In this document: piece by piece, positions 1 through 13,151 of the stretch
How the letters are laid out: each line of letters starts with the position of its first letter
Position numbering within the stretch: position 1 is the first letter of the stretch
Assembly: GCF_964204865.1 (NCBI RefSeq)
Contig: NC_135263.1
Location: 15,669,426-15,733,425, forward strand
Direction: 5' to 3'
Length of the DNA: 64,000 bases
DNA from: Styela clava
Taxonomy: Eukaryota > Chordata > Ascidiacea > Stolidobranchia > Styelidae
Notes under the pieces: model-generated
The model's input: only the letters and a program-made list of their open reading frames with translations
Told to the model about the DNA's origin: nothing
Databases searched by the model: none
Translations under genes and position numbers: made by a program

Positions 1-57
1 AAAATGAATATTTTTAATGAATTATAACATGCTGTATTAATTAATCCATATTGTTAC

Positions 58-3000
58 CTGACAATTCACAGCCCGTTGTCTTATGTCTTCTCCTGGGCCT
101 TCCCTAGATGACCAGACTTCAAACTTACTGACTAAAATTCCATGAATATACAAGTCGCTGATGCATGGTGCAGGGAAACCCATGCACATTTTTGCTTCTG
201 CCAATACACGGAACACCTGTGGAAAAACATCATTTATTAGAGCAATTCACAAAATAACCTCTGAAATGGTTCTGGGTTAGGATATACGATAGTTCACCTT
301 GCTCAAACTAGAAGAAGTTTTCTCCAAATCTGTAATGCCACCCAGGTCATTGGGATACACTCTTCGTCCAAGAGCATGAATGACAACAGTCCAATCATCG
401 TAAATCTTAATTTCCCTCAACGCTCTTTGTCCATTTACAAGCCATTGACCAGAAAATAGAAACCATTCTACAAATTTAGCGGATCTTCCTCCATCAATTT
501 CATTGTTTCTTCGATTACTGCAAGATGTGCTGGATGATTTCAGCCAGCCATATCTTTGAGCTGCAAAATTCTATGAACAAAGTAGTGTTATTTCAATACC
601 AATTTAGGAAAACTTGAAATATCCTTCCATTGCAATATGTTACCATTTCTACTAGTACACAAACATGCACAGAGAAAACAAGCAAGATTGAACATGAATT
701 GCCTTCATCAAGGCCTATCATATATTTTACCTTTATGCAATTCTACACTATACTGAAAATTTGTATTTTTCTTACCTGAAGAGAGTTCCAAGTGATTGGA
801 ATATCATTATTATAACTTCCACCCACATCCACATATGCCCTTTTGGTAGCAGTGCTGCTATCAGCCTTTGGAATTATCAATGGTTTTTTGATTGAATCAG
901 CAGAATGGCGCCGACCATTGCTCCCAATAACAACAGTTTTACCTTGTAGATTTTTTTGAATTTTCAGTGTTATTAAAGATTCTGGCTTATAATGTATCGT
1001 TTGAGATGTGGGAGGCTTTGACAGAACAGTCTGTATGCTTGTTTTCGTAGCGATTGGTTTGGAAAGGTTTAATATTCCCGATGGAGTGGAAAATTCAGAT
1101 GTAGTTTCAGATTTTCCCATTACAGTCAGTTTCTGTGGCTCAGTCTGAATAACATCAGAGACTTGCACTTCACGTTTGATACTGAGATCCAAACCATTCG
1201 ATAAATTAATATCTGTTTTTGTCTGTCCATCTGCTTGATCAGAGTCCAATGTAGCACATAGACGAAGCCTCTTTGATGCCCAACAATCATCCCCAGTTGT
1301 TTGAAATTCAGTAGATTGTGCAGCATCAGTGTTACTGCTCATAGTGATACTTGCTTGACTGAAAACTATGCCAGATGATGGATTCGTTAGCATCTTTCTA
1401 TTATCAGGATTTTGGCTAGTACAGCTTGCTACGTAATTCTTCAAATTTACATTGAACCTCTTTAACGATCTTGAATCGTCTGAATGTTGGGATGTTTTTG
1501 CAAAGGGAGCGAAAAGATCACGCTCAAGCTCCATTGGAGCGCCAGTCATTTCACTATTTTCAGGGGGAACTGAATTTTTATTATACAACACAATTTGGGT
1601 TTTATTGGGTGAGTTCTCATTCATTTGAGGAGAGTTTGAATCTTGGGTCGGAATTACAGTAGGGCTTCGGCTTATCACAAGTTTGCTTCCATCCACACGA
1701 GATACACTGTGGTAGAAATTAGGTTTCGACTTGAACAAAGAGCTTGGTACCATTGATAAAGGATTGTGAGACATATTTGCTCTCTCGTCATTCCAGCTTG
1801 ACAACTGGCTGCGCATATTGCTATCAAAAATTGAAGTACTGAAAGCTGCAGCAGAACGTCTAAGTGTCGGCATCAACATTTTCTTTCCTTCTTCGCTATC
1901 ACTATCTACATCAATTGGCTTTATATTCAAATAAACCCATTCACGTTTTCCACCTTTAAATGACCTTGAAAATACAAACATACTTGTTTTAACGAAATAC
2001 TTAGATGAAATTACGAAATGGAGACCTCACAAAGAAATTTGAAAACTTTTAGAAAAGGCTGCATAAAATGAGCAGTGATGTATAAGCAGTTTAAATTTGG
2101 CAAATAAAGTCATCGAAATGGAAAATCCAATTCATTTACAATAATATTAATATACACATAATTTTTTACTTACTTTCTTAGATGCCTAACTGATGGAAAA
2201 ACATGCTTCATTACTCTTCCAACTTGACTAAGGTATTTGACCATTTCATCTCTACCATGATTATATTGCCTCAATAAATCCATGCTCTTCACATAATAAC
2301 CTGGTTTGAATTTATAATTTTCCTGCAACCTGTTGAATATTATAACCAAATTTTATTATTTGTGCAATCCACATATTTTCAGTTGGTATAATGAGTGGCA
2401 AATGAATATAAGATTAATTCATGCAATTGCAATCCATGTGGTCAATGTAGGCTCTCGTAATATAAAAAGAATATTGGTTCGCCACATGGAAGCCAACATT
2501 GAATAAAATTTTACAGATGTTATGGATCAAAAATGTGGATATTATCTACATATCATTACATACATATTGCACACCATAGTTATAGTAAGTAGCATATCTT
2601 AATCGATCTGTGAATCTAGACTTGAATACAGATATGGTCATTTTTGATGACAAGAGTACATGTCTTTGGTTGTTTAGATTCTTATACTTACCATTCCATA
2701 ACTTCACTGTCTCTCTTTTTTTTAGGTTGCAAACCATCATCGGCGATATTTCTGTGGCCCATTTCTAAATATGATTGTTCTTTCTTTTCATCTGCATTGA
2801 AAAGTTCTTTTATTCCAAAAGATGTGGGTGAATCAGCTTCAGTTTTGATTCCATTGCCCAACAGTTCAAGCAAAATGGTGTTGCTTTTCTGTTTGTTCTC
2901 TGCATCAACACCTTGACTGTCTTCCTCCATACTTATAGGACTGGGACTGTTTGAATCTTCATAATTTGACATTGGAGAATCTGAAGCCCTGTAAATTATT

Positions 3001-6000
3001 TTATATTCCATTATATTATACCAAGGTTGCTTCCACAGGCCAATACGAAGCTATATATCAGGAGTGGGCAAGGTTTTCTGATCATGTCCCAAACATTTTG
3101 TCTACCTAGGCTAGCGGGCCATCTAAGTGTGATGTAAAAAGTTCGAAATGAACGATATTTACAGTGTTCCAAAAGCAAAAGTGGATAACAATGAGCCTCG
3201 TGTCAAAATTGAATTTAACCGCAATCTCACCAAGTTCCTTGGGCTATTTTTTTTTGTGAAACGTGACACTTTGGATTTTAGTTTGGTTTTGGCAGTATCA
3301 GGTGGGCCAGATTGAATTACCCAACGAGTCTGATTTGGCCAGCGGGCTGTAGTTTGCCCATGTCAGCTATATATAGATCAGTTTCAAGAGTTTAATTTGC
3401 AGTTCAGGATTGTGAAGGTGAACACTCAATCGCTCAGCTGATGCTTTTTTAAGAAATGCTTCAAATATTTGGCAACATACCACAAATTAGGTATGTATCT
3501 AATCTATGTATTGTGGCAGACTGGCAGCACACAGTTTTTGAACCTATCAGTTTCAAATTTTAGACACAGACAAACCAGCAGCGTTAATTTGACTTAATAT
3601 GACTTCGGATGAATCTCAAAATTCTCACACAAATAAATAAAAAAACAAGACTTCACCTGCAATTGTCATCTACTGAAAGATCCACTCCAGAAATCCCATT
3701 TTCTGTAAACAAATATATTAAGTGATAAACATTCAAATACTCATTCAATATACTTGATTTGAAAATAAGTGAGTTATGTTTTTCGAATTATTTAATTCAC
3801 ATGACATTTAACTTCTAAACAGAGGCAAAATCCTATGGTCGAGTGCAGCAAAATAACATATTTTAATAACCTATCTTAATTTATTATTTTTATTTATCCT
3901 CACTTTTTAAATAATTTTCAAAAATAAATTGAGGTTTAAAAACATCAATGATAAACAGATTTACAAATGACAACTTTCAATTTGTTGATTTTCCTTGCCC
4001 ATATTACTTAACTTTTAAATGGTTTGAATTATAGTTTCTTATTAATGACTCACAACCAGTTTCACGCACATACCTGGGCTTTCTACGTCCAATGAAAATT
4101 TTTGCTCCTCAAACAGATCAGCTGGTGGATTTTCACGAAGATTAAGATGCCTATAAATCCACAATCTCTTGCTGTTGACAGTGATCTTTGCACGAGATAT
4201 ATTTGGAAACACTCGTCGTAGAAGCTGACCAACCTGAATTGTATGTGAACTATGATGAGATGGTATAAATTAAATGAAAATCAACTAAAAGTGTTTGAAA
4301 TACATTTTCATTACTATTTAATCAAGTGTCATCTGCCCCCCATTTGTATACACTAGGAATATTTCTATAATTTGTATGCATCAATGAATTTGATGTTTTA
4401 AATAACTGGGGAAGATAATCATTTAAATGTTGACTTCTACTGTTAACTATTAGGTTTAGTAGTTGCATGCATTTACTATCACAAACGATTACTATAAAGA
4501 GCGCAAACTGCTACCTGATAATTCTGTAGTCCAGGTGGTGGATCTGGAAGGTCTTTTGTATCAGATTGGTACAATAATATAATATCAGATGCAGATATTC
4601 TGCCTCCTGGTCTAAGTTGGAAACGGTTTTTCATCCTGAAATTTACAAAAAAATATTTGGAAATGGAGGTCAAAATAAGTATTCTTTCTACAGTAAGTAA
4701 TAAAATTTATAGACGAATAGAATAGCATTGGCTTTCCAATTCAGTTAAACCTACTGTGGAACTTTGTTACAACATGATATTTTTCCTGAAACAAAATATT
4801 TAGCAGGGAATAGTTTTGCATTCTCTGGTGTACTGATTTATAATGCATACCATATCATCACTTTGGGGTTCAGCATTCCGGGTGACGTACTTTTCGGTCT
4901 TTTGATTTCCATTGGTGACGTTTTTGGAGTAAATCTACCCAAGGTAGATTTGGAAGCTCGCATTGAATAAACTAAACTAGCGCGACTTGATTGCTTAGGC
5001 AAGGATGGGCGGAAAGTAGGCAAATGCATTGGTTCTAAATTGGGTTTGTCGGTCGATTTCTGATTTCCATGCTGTTTGTCGCTGTGGCCGTCGAGTTCAA
5101 CGCCGTTATCCAATGGGATGAATGTATTGTCCACCGGCTCAAATTTATTACTCTCGTTAAACGCGGAAAATCTTGCAGTCGGTGTCGCTGTTATAGGTGA
5201 ATCATGTGACAAAGTTTCCATCTGTGATGTCTGCTGGTTTTCGCATTTTTCAAACAATGTGGCTTCTTGAACTGCGGCAGATGTTTCGCCGATATCATGA
5301 GGATCTGAAGATGGCGAGTCGGCTAGACGGGCTGAATGATCTACGTCGACATCTCCAATAGCATCTGATACAGAATTAGCAAATGATCAAAAAAGGATTG
5401 TCAGTAGAATCATTTCATACGATAACAATTTTGTTAATTTATGATAGAAATTACACGTTTAGAATCATTGTCGGTAACGGCGGGGAACAAATTCAATATA
5501 GTGGCGTAACAATGGTTCAATACAGGTTTGTGCAACCTTTAATACAGGTGGGCCAGATAAAATATCTGGGTGGAACCGCGGGTCGCACCTTCATATAGGC
5601 TACCTAGTAGTTTAATTAAGACACAAAAAAATATTGGTTATTGATCTTATGACATGCGTGTTTCGCACAAGCTAGCTGTTAAGGCATTGTAAAGTCATAG
5701 ACATATATAAACATAGGTATAGCTTCGCAACGCAAAAGATTGGAATTACTCGCAGGTACCAAATTGAATTAAATTAAAAACTTGTTTCGCGGGGCGCACA
5801 TCATTCAAAATTGGCACTTCTCCGCGGGTCACATTTGGCCCTCGGGCCGCAGGTTGCACACCCCTGGTTTAGTAGATAGATATCGGTGATGGCCGGTTGT
5901 CGCCCGTTCAATAACCAAATTTCAATATCGTGTCTATGAACTTTGCGTCTTTCGTCTAAAGACACATGGGACATTCGATCGTGGCTCAAATATCGACCCA

Positions 6001-6785
6001 ATTCAATCCCATCGAGGGTATTGGAGCAAAATGCATAAGCCTAGCACATGATTTCTGTCTTTGTGCGAATGTTACACGTAAATAATTTTCGTTCCGATAC
6101 CTGGGCTTATTAACAGAGATGGACAGCGCACAATATATTAATTATTATATCGCAAATCAAGTTACTCGTGGAAAATATAGACTATAACTTCTAAAAAATG
6201 CAGCGTTGAGGTTGCAATTAAATCAAACGTAGCCACAGCAGCGGGCAACAAACCTGTTTTTACAAGTTCAAAACGAGACATGCGGTATCACGAGCATTAA
6301 CAAAAAGCGAAATTTACTGTTTTTTTTGTGTAAATCCACACGTCGTGAGTTGCGACCAAATTTTGGGCTCGCCTCAAGATAAGCTATTGATTACCAAGCA
6401 GTGTGAAACTGACCCAAAAGTAATTAGCCAAACTAAAAATATAAGCTTGAATGAGACTCTAATAATTTACTGCAAACTATCCGACATTCACGTGAAGCGC
6501 GACTGAATGGGTTAATCTTTGCGGTGCTATACGCATAAAAAATTGTAGTTATAATAAAACCAGTACTGCAGTAGATTTAGGTCTACGCAATAATTCCTGC
6601 ACGGAGACAACTTCAATATATCACGTGACTTCGCAAATTATGTAGCGGTTAGTAATACGATGCATAGTCTTTTTCAGTACACAATTTAAATATTTTTATG
6701 AATATTGTGATGAAGAAATGAAATACTCACTGTTGTCTTCGCCTTCAGTAACTTGACGAGGATTTGGATTCTTTAAACGTGGCAT
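58..6785 (-). CDS. Unrecognised ten-exon gene (5' part) with two RFX-like repeats; runs off left edge
   Basis: Ten exons join with matching phases: 6731-6785 (ATG at 6785), 4851-5364, 4515-4635, 4074-4233, 3657-3702, 2692-2988, 2174-2329, 776-1964, 298-570, 58-216. The last ends at a GT donor, so the protein continues beyond 990 codons off the left edge. The N-terminal ~190 residues are polar and probably disordered. Two related ~70-residue blocks follow (4074-4635 and about 1915-2329). Each has a basic-F-x-(L/F)-(K/R)-P-G start, a V-G-x-x-x-x-x-V-F-P core and a K-R-x-W-(I/V)-Y end. The pattern resembles a divergent RFX winged helix, which would suggest a nuclear DNA-binding protein; that is inference. 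The long exon 776-1964 codes a Ser/Thr/Lys-rich, low-complexity middle. Exons 298-570 and 58-216 code a denser, Trp/Cys-containing region that I cannot assign. I do not recognise the family. Confidence 0.75.
1915..2329 (-). other. Second RFX-like repeat of the left gene (exons 7 and start of 8)
   Basis: Exon 2174-2329 carries YKFKPGYYVKSMDLL and VGRVMKHVFPSVRHLRK. After a phase-2 intron, exon 8 starts at 1964 with SFKGGKREWVYLNIKP. The order of blocks is the same as in the first repeat, but the intron positions differ. The acceptor at 1964 was preferred over an upstream AG because it follows a pyrimidine-rich tract and keeps the frame. Confidence 0.5.
3059..3366. mobile_element. Small non-autonomous hAT-like element in intron 5 of the left gene
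   Basis: 308 bp flanked by a perfect 8-bp duplication, CTATATAT, at 3051-3058 and 3367-3374. The ends are imperfect inverted repeats built on a GGGCAA core, and subterminal GC-rich 'gccagcgggc' type sequence is present. There is no coding capacity. The 8-bp duplication fits the hAT superfamily. The element lies wholly within the intron 2989-3656. Confidence 0.75.
4074..4635 (-). other. First RFX-like repeat of the left gene (exons 3 and 4)
   Basis: Exons 4515-4635 and 4074-4233 join in phase 0 between Q and VGQLLRRVFP. Key residues are FQLRPGG at the start, VGQLLRRVFPNIS in the middle and SKRLWIYRHLNL at the end. It matches the second repeat in order and spacing. The alignment was made by eye and no profile search was possible. 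The RFX assignment rests on the core helix pattern (G-x-L-x-R-x-V-F) and the aromatic pair near the end. Confidence 0.5.
5523..5866. mobile_element. Small non-autonomous hAT-like element in intron 1 of the left gene
   Basis: 344 bp with inverted ends CAGGTTTGTGCAACCT (left) and the reverse complement of CAGGGGTGTGCAACCT (right), which differ at two positions. The flanks, GTTCAATA (5515-5522) and GTTTAGTA (5867-5874), form an 8-bp duplication with two mismatches, so this is an older insertion. The right end holds the 'gggccgcaggttg' sequence common in hAT-derived miniature elements. It has no ORF of its own. Confidence 0.7.
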
Positions 6786-9700
6786 ACCAAAAGTTATATA
6801 TATTATTTATTTCTAAGATTATACCATATGCAGGTGTATACTGGTTATCATGAGGCAAAATATAAAATCAAAAAAGTAAGATTTAGAACAGCATATTGTA
6901 ACAGGATAACCTCGAAACGCCTGAGACGCACAACGCGAATTCAGAACATGTGGGACAGGAAGGTGTAAGATTGTACATAGTGTAACGATGCGCGATTAGG
7001 CTAACAGGCAGGGCACCGTCATCCGTGTCTTGGCATAAGTGGCAGCGCATGTGTGCGCAACACACACACAAAATAGGTGCAAGCCATTCTTCATAATCGA
7101 CGCAGTCTCGAACGCCGTATGTAGTCATTCGTGGTGCTAGCCGAAAGCCTGGACTGTTGAGCAAAGATTACACCGAAACCGTGCCCGATTTGATTTCATT
7201 TGCTTGGCCGTGTTATCAATACTAGCCATGTGTCATCTTGCTGTGTTGTACGAGTTCCAAATTCAGGCGAATGTGTGCATAGTCATTATATGACTACCAA
7301 AATATGTTGGTAAGCGCAATGGAATATATCCCGACCGAATTCGCCGTCATCTCGTCTATCGCAAGAACATTTTAAACATGACCTGATTAATTTCGGAAGT
7401 GGTGGTGAATGTCGAAACCATAGCAAATTGACCGCTCATGTGTTGGTTTTTCTAATTTCTGGAATAAAAATAAAGGCTAACGCCGCCCCGTCCTACGATA
7501 AACGTTTTGGGCTTTTTCTAGAATAGTTCAGCGATTCGGAGAGTATAGGAAAAAATAAAAAGGCCAATTTTAAATACAGGTTATCAGAGGATTTTCAATG
7601 GCCCGGAAGCGATCATGCGGTAACGGACTCGACGGCCGTTGTCTACGCCGAACTACAAACCACGCTATTGCAAAAATACCCAGCGGGGTTGTTTCTTTGT
7701 TTACGACTGGAATATCGACCCCTCGTTAGGTCGGCTTGAGCCATTCGTGCTGATATGAGGTCGATCGATTAAATTAATTACGATTCGCTGGCGCGATTAG
7801 TAATTATCACCTGTGAATATTTCGCGCGAAACTTAATTGTGCTATTTCGAAAAGCAAATAGATACTCGATTATTGCGAGGTTTAAATTTCTCACTGGTCA
7901 ATGACGGAGACGAAACAACAAACATAGACACATAGAAGTCTGGGGAAATATACATTAAATCATCGCCCCAGAGCAACATTTGCTCGATGCTACTCTGTAT
8001 TATGTCAACATCTCTGCCGTTGTACTGGCGCAGAATATGGCCCTTGAAAACCTTGGTAAATCATGATTCATCTACAGTTATCCAGCCAGCCGTCTGACAA
8101 ATTCCAGACAAATTACTATCTTATGGGTGGTTAAACCATAAAGCACGTACCCGCCTTCGTGACGTTATGAAAATCCCGCCGTTGCGCCAGAAAATTTCCG
8201 CTTTCGCCAGTTTCGCTTAGGGGCAGATTCAAAAGCAAACCAGACAAGCTTTATCTGTCCCATCCGATAAACAATACTTCTAGTGCTGATTACTTATTTA
8301 CAATGTGTGTCCCAGAGCCTCACAGTTATATTCAATGTTTATCCATTTTTGCCTGATCAATTATACACAAAGTTCACCGACGTATTTTCAAAATACCGCC
8401 TCGATTTTAACTCTGCCATGCCTGCCCAATAACATTTCTTTCAAAGGTTTTTACCGTGCTTCTGTCTGACAAGGCAACTATTTTGTTGCCAAAGGCCATC
8501 TACGTGTCACCGGATACACGCGACGCCTCAGAGCGCACTCTAAAATGGTACAGTCAACCAGTGTCCCAGACATATTCGCTCGCTCCCTTTTTCCCTCGAG
8601 TCGTTTATCTTTTGAAATACGATTTAGCATCTCGCAACGACGAAGCCTGGTACTTCACGCGAATCGCGCACAGCTGTCTCGGCCATCTGGTTCGTGCCTT
8701 GAATACAACGGTTTATGCAGTCCAGGCCCTCTTCTCTCCGATATGACGTTCTGTTTTGTGGCTTGGACGAGTGGGAGAACGTCTGACGTTTCAAAAAGAA
8801 ACAGACGCGACGAGTTTTGAATCGGTCAGGCCATCAGGTTCTTCGCAAGAGTATGCACATGCAGATCAGTGGTAATAAATTATTTTGCCGCTAGAAAGAC
8901 AAAAATGGTGAACTGTCGTATGGCGTGTAGACATTTATGCTTGCAAACATTCTTTTCAAAAACGTATATTTTCATCATCGAACATTATACATAACAAGAT
9001 TTAGCGTCCAATAAAAAGCGCGACGAAAAAAAAAATTCTCATTTTGGCAAGAAAATATCATGGCAGCGCGGCACATACCCGATTTCTGCCACCGTTTGGA
9101 CTGACATACATTAGGTTTATTATTGAATTTATTGTACTTGAAAATGTAGATCAGTCGGTAATACTAGTTAGAGGTGTATTTAGTTTCAAATGTTATTTAA
9201 AATGTTTTATTTTAGGTTTATTCTTGCGTAGCTTCATTAAAATTATTGGCATATCAAAAGTGATGGACTGCGACATTTGTCTCCTCATTCGGAATCCAAA
9301 ATGGTCACAAGTACACACATACAGCCTTGCGAAGTAAAGGGAATTTAATAATAAATGGGTAACAACTTGAATTTTATATTTGTGAATACGTAACTGAACA
9401 AAATTTACGTTAAAGGAAACTGATGAAATGAACAACTTGAAATAGTTAACATGCCTCAATTTATAGATGTGTGTATATGTAATTAGGTTCACCGTGCAAG
9501 GTCCAGCTGAATACTGAATATATATGACTGCTCGTGCTCAGGAATGAAACGTACGCGTTTCCCCCGCAGTGTACATGCGGTCACGAATATTGATGACTCG
9601 AGCTGAAATACGAGTTGTTGTAACCATGTTATAATAGGTCTGTAGCTCCTTAATGCGGATATGCGAATTGTTCTGACGTGCATTAAAAGAGCTCTCGCAC

Positions 9701-11544
9701 AAGGTGGTGACGAGAGGCTCAGTATTATGTTATTATCAATAGTACAAAAGATAGATTTAACGTTTTAAATATATTATCTGTGTGATAATGCTAACGGATA
9801 TGTACCAGACTTTATGCTTATTTGTATAGCTATAGAAATCATCATCATGAATATCCACATTGGGTATAAACTGCTGCAGTAAGCTTTAACATCGAAGGGT
9901 TCACGTAGATTAGAATTGGGGGAATAGGAATTTCAATGAACACACTTTAACCAACCATGATTGGCCCGTTTATCATAGAAACAAGAAATGGTCACCTGTT
10001 GGTGTCAAATGCGCGGCTTTGAAGATGGGATGTCACGAAAAACCCTTGTGGTGAATTATATTCTATGTAATTTGTTAATCAAAACTTTTTTAAAAGTTTT
10101 GTCATTCACCGCTTATATAAAGTGGAATTTATTTGTGAGACTCGAATTTTCAAAAGTCATCCCTGCGTAAATCGATCACAAATTAGTATGGTCCGCTGAT
10201 GACGTAGTATTGTGAACTCGTGGGCGTAATTTTTATCAGGTTTGAGGCATCTAGTGCGCTCCTTGTTCTTTTTGGACACGGATTGGACCTATGGATCGTT
10301 TTGGTATTATGTTGCGCATTTGGCAACTCGCCACGATGAACCCATTGGATACCGCTCCATTACACCGTTTTTCATTATCAATTTTACCCTTTCATTTTTT
10401 GCTGTTCCGCGAGGCGAGATAATAAGTGTAAGTGTTCCGTGGCCGAAGAAGTTTGGGAAACGCTAATCTATATAGAATATATACTCAATGTGGGCGGCTC
10501 TATGTCCGCTCCTCTGATACTGCAATCAGACCTTTTGTAACATTGTATATAGATTATAGACTATAAAGTATATTGGAATCAGCCTATATATATATATTAT
10601 ATATCCATATATATTATATTCGAATGCCTAGTCGATGTGTAGTTGCAGAATTCACAGTGACAACATATGAATTCATTAGGCATCAAACAATATGAAAACA
10701 ATGAGTCTAATTTGTTCAACTAACCCTTTCTGATTTTCCCCACAGAAGACTCCACAGCCCAAAACAACAATACCGGACTCAGTTTGTCAAATCAAGTTTA
10801 TATTTATTTTTATCATTTTCTGGTCTATGACTTTGAACCAAGCGAGTACACGTTTTTGGATCTCCGCTCTAGGAGACCCTTATTCTCAGTTGTTCAATCC
10901 GTTTGTTTGTCTGATTTTCGAAGCTGTAGCCTCCAACGGGCTGGATCGATTTATATGAGATTTCACGCGTGGGTTATCCTGTTACCTTAGTAATGTGCGT
11001 TTTATCGAAAGTCCAGATTGAAGTTTCGTTTCCATGGGCGCAGCGAAAAAACTAGCCGTTCGTTGGAAAATTTACGTTTTCCCCGAAACGTATCGCCATT
11101 TTCTCGTCAACTAAGTCGAAAATTGAGATTCCAACAAACTTTCGGAGAAGAAAACACTCTTTCGAACGAGTCATCTCCAGTATTACCACGCACGCAAGGT
11201 TGCCGACGATACGCATGGCTCAACGAAGTCAGTCTCAGTAACAAGCTGACTGTGGTACGCTAGCGCAATATGCAATTTTGTGTACTCCCGTAGCATGTGA
11301 ACCAAGATTGCGGACCAAAATTTTAAAACAATTGGTCCAGTATTCGAAGAGAAAAGCGATTCTTTTTCATAACGATAAAATTCTATGACAAAGAACAACA
11401 ACATATTAACAAAACTATCCATAGATCAACTTCCTGTCTAATTTTGAGGTCAAGGTGTAGCAGTTCATGAGAGCTGGACTGTGTTGTTGATAGCAGCGTG
11501 AGCGGGGAAAACATTAGTATACACATGAAGAAATAAAATTGACA
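6786..11544. other. Intergenic; no gene seen
   Basis: About 4.8 kb upstream of the left gene's start codon. The short open frames here (for example the overlapping ones at 8456-8820 and 10242-10466) have no recognisable domain, splice context or composition. An AT-rich, near-palindromic tract lies at 10583-10620. The left gene's promoter probably lies just above 6785, but I see no diagnostic element. Confidence 0.5.
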
Positions 11545-11695
11545 TGTAGGAGCAGTGGCGTAACAACGCAATGTGGCGCCCCTGGATCTTTTCGCGAAAT
11601 GCCGCCTCCTCAATACCGTCGTAAAAGCTGAATAAAATTCCACACAACAGAAGAATTAAAGCATTAAATATTAAATTTTATCGAAAGTTTCAAAT

Positions 11696-11881
11696 TCAAT
11701 GTCTAGTTTTAATTGAAGCAAATTCAGAAATTATATCGTCAACGGATAATGTTTCGACTAAATCACTTTCAATGGGCAGCATTGCTGGCACAGACAGCCT
11801 TTGCTGTTCTCTCATAATCGATCTCGAGTAAAATTTTATCAACTTAGGTTTTGACTTCTTTATTCGCAGCTTGTGAAAGAA
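11696..11881 (-). pseudogene. hAT transposase C-terminal fragment
   Basis: About 61 codons read openly to a TGA at 11696-11698. They show the hallmark of the hAT C-terminal dimerisation region: a basic stretch with SRSIMREQQRLS, then PAMLPIES, then DDIISEFASIKTR at the end. In hAT transposases this block follows the catalytic domain and closes the protein. Upstream sequence has no continuation, so the gene is truncated. It belongs to the outer hAT-a by position and orientation. Confidence 0.75.
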
Positions 11882-12248
11882 ACGGCAACAGTTAGATAAA
11901 GCTTGAGACTCATGAATAAATAAGGTGTTGATTTATATAAACGATGTTTGCAAACCACTGCAGGACGTCCAGTGGTTCTCATCCGGGTGCTCCCTACGGG
12001 GGCACGAAGCAGCTCGAGGGGGGCCACGACACAAGATTAATAATTTATTATGAAGCGACTTCGTTTGCATACTTTCCACGGCAGTTTCATTACCTGAATA
12101 GGATTATTCGCGATCACAGGGTGTATTCACTTTCTTGAGCGTGAATTATTTGATCATAATGGAATTTAAAATCTACCAATGAAAATAGTTCGCCGGTAAG
12201 CCGTCTGGTCTCACCTACAAATGGCCGTTCCACCCGACTGCAAGATAA

Positions 12249-12984
12249 TGAGACGACCACGTCTATAACTCTGTTTTATTCTGTTCGCCCATATTTATTC
12301 TTACCACTTGAGTCACTAGTGAACTACTGTGTAACTTTCTCTTGTAGCTGGTTTGTCAGACTGCCGGCAGTGTAGATATTCCTCTGTATATTAGGTTATT
12401 ATTATAGTGTTTTAATGCCGTAAATCTATGTAATTTTTGTTGTAAAATGATATTAGTAGTGCAGGTTTACTATTTCTCCAGTTTGGCATAGCTCTGTTCA
12501 CTAGTTAGCTTGTATTTAACACTTCCGTAACTAGTCTATTTTCGCAGTTTATTTCCTGTGTGATTTCCATATTTCTATGCGTATTTCCATGTATATTACG
12601 TGTTTGTCGGTAAGATAGGATTTGTGTTGTATCTTTAGTGTCATACTAGTTATTCTTATGTATATCTAGGTATGTTTTACCCGGTTTTTCATATCCCATT
12701 ATAAGTATATAGTTCATGACTGTGACGTCATAGACCAATTCCGTATCTTGTGTTACGTATGTATCCTACGGTATTTGTACTGGGTTTTTATTTGTTTATT
12801 GTATTTCTTATTGGAGTATTTGGTTGTATTAAGTTCTTACAGGTGTATAATTAATCTAGTTAGTTACTCTGCTGTGGTTGGAACCGCAAGAAGATTATTT
12901 TGTGATCGACATCTATTGCAACTTCAGTGTCCAAGAAGCTGGCAGAAAGAACCTGAGTGGTGATATCAATTTTGGTACGCCACA
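12249..12984 (+). repeat. 5' long terminal repeat
   Basis: 736 bp, starting TGAGACGACC and ending TACGCCACA. Differs from the 3' LTR by T versus A within 'gtgaac(t/a)actg' and by lacking 9 bp near its end. It should hold the element's promoter; I did not identify a definite TATA box. Confidence 0.95.
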
Positions 12985-12996
12985 TATACGAATTTT

Positions 12997-13014
12997 TGGC
13001 GAGCACACGCCAGG
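12997..13014 (+). promoter_or_regulatory. Candidate tRNA primer-binding site
   Basis: A TGG-initiated stretch (TGGCGAGCAC...) lies 12 bp after the 5' LTR. Primer sites usually start with TGG because they pair with the tRNA CCA tail. The gap is a little long and I cannot name the tRNA. Confidence 0.3.
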
Positions 13015-13151
13015 ATATATTATTCGACACAAGGAGTATTAAGACTAAGCCGATTAAGTAGGCTTGTCTGTGACGGATAATATTTGGACAATATTGGACA
13101 TTTGAGGTTGCCGAATTTTTTTTAATTGCGGTTGCCTGATATCTTGGAAAA

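Noticed and set aside
8456..8820. Two overlapping ~90-codon plus-strand frames
   Set aside because: No domain, no ATG context or splice partner; overlapping frames of similar length suggest chance.
10583..10620. AT-rich near-palindrome as a replication or regulatory element
   Set aside because: Simple TA-rich sequence of this sort is common in the window and carries no other signal.
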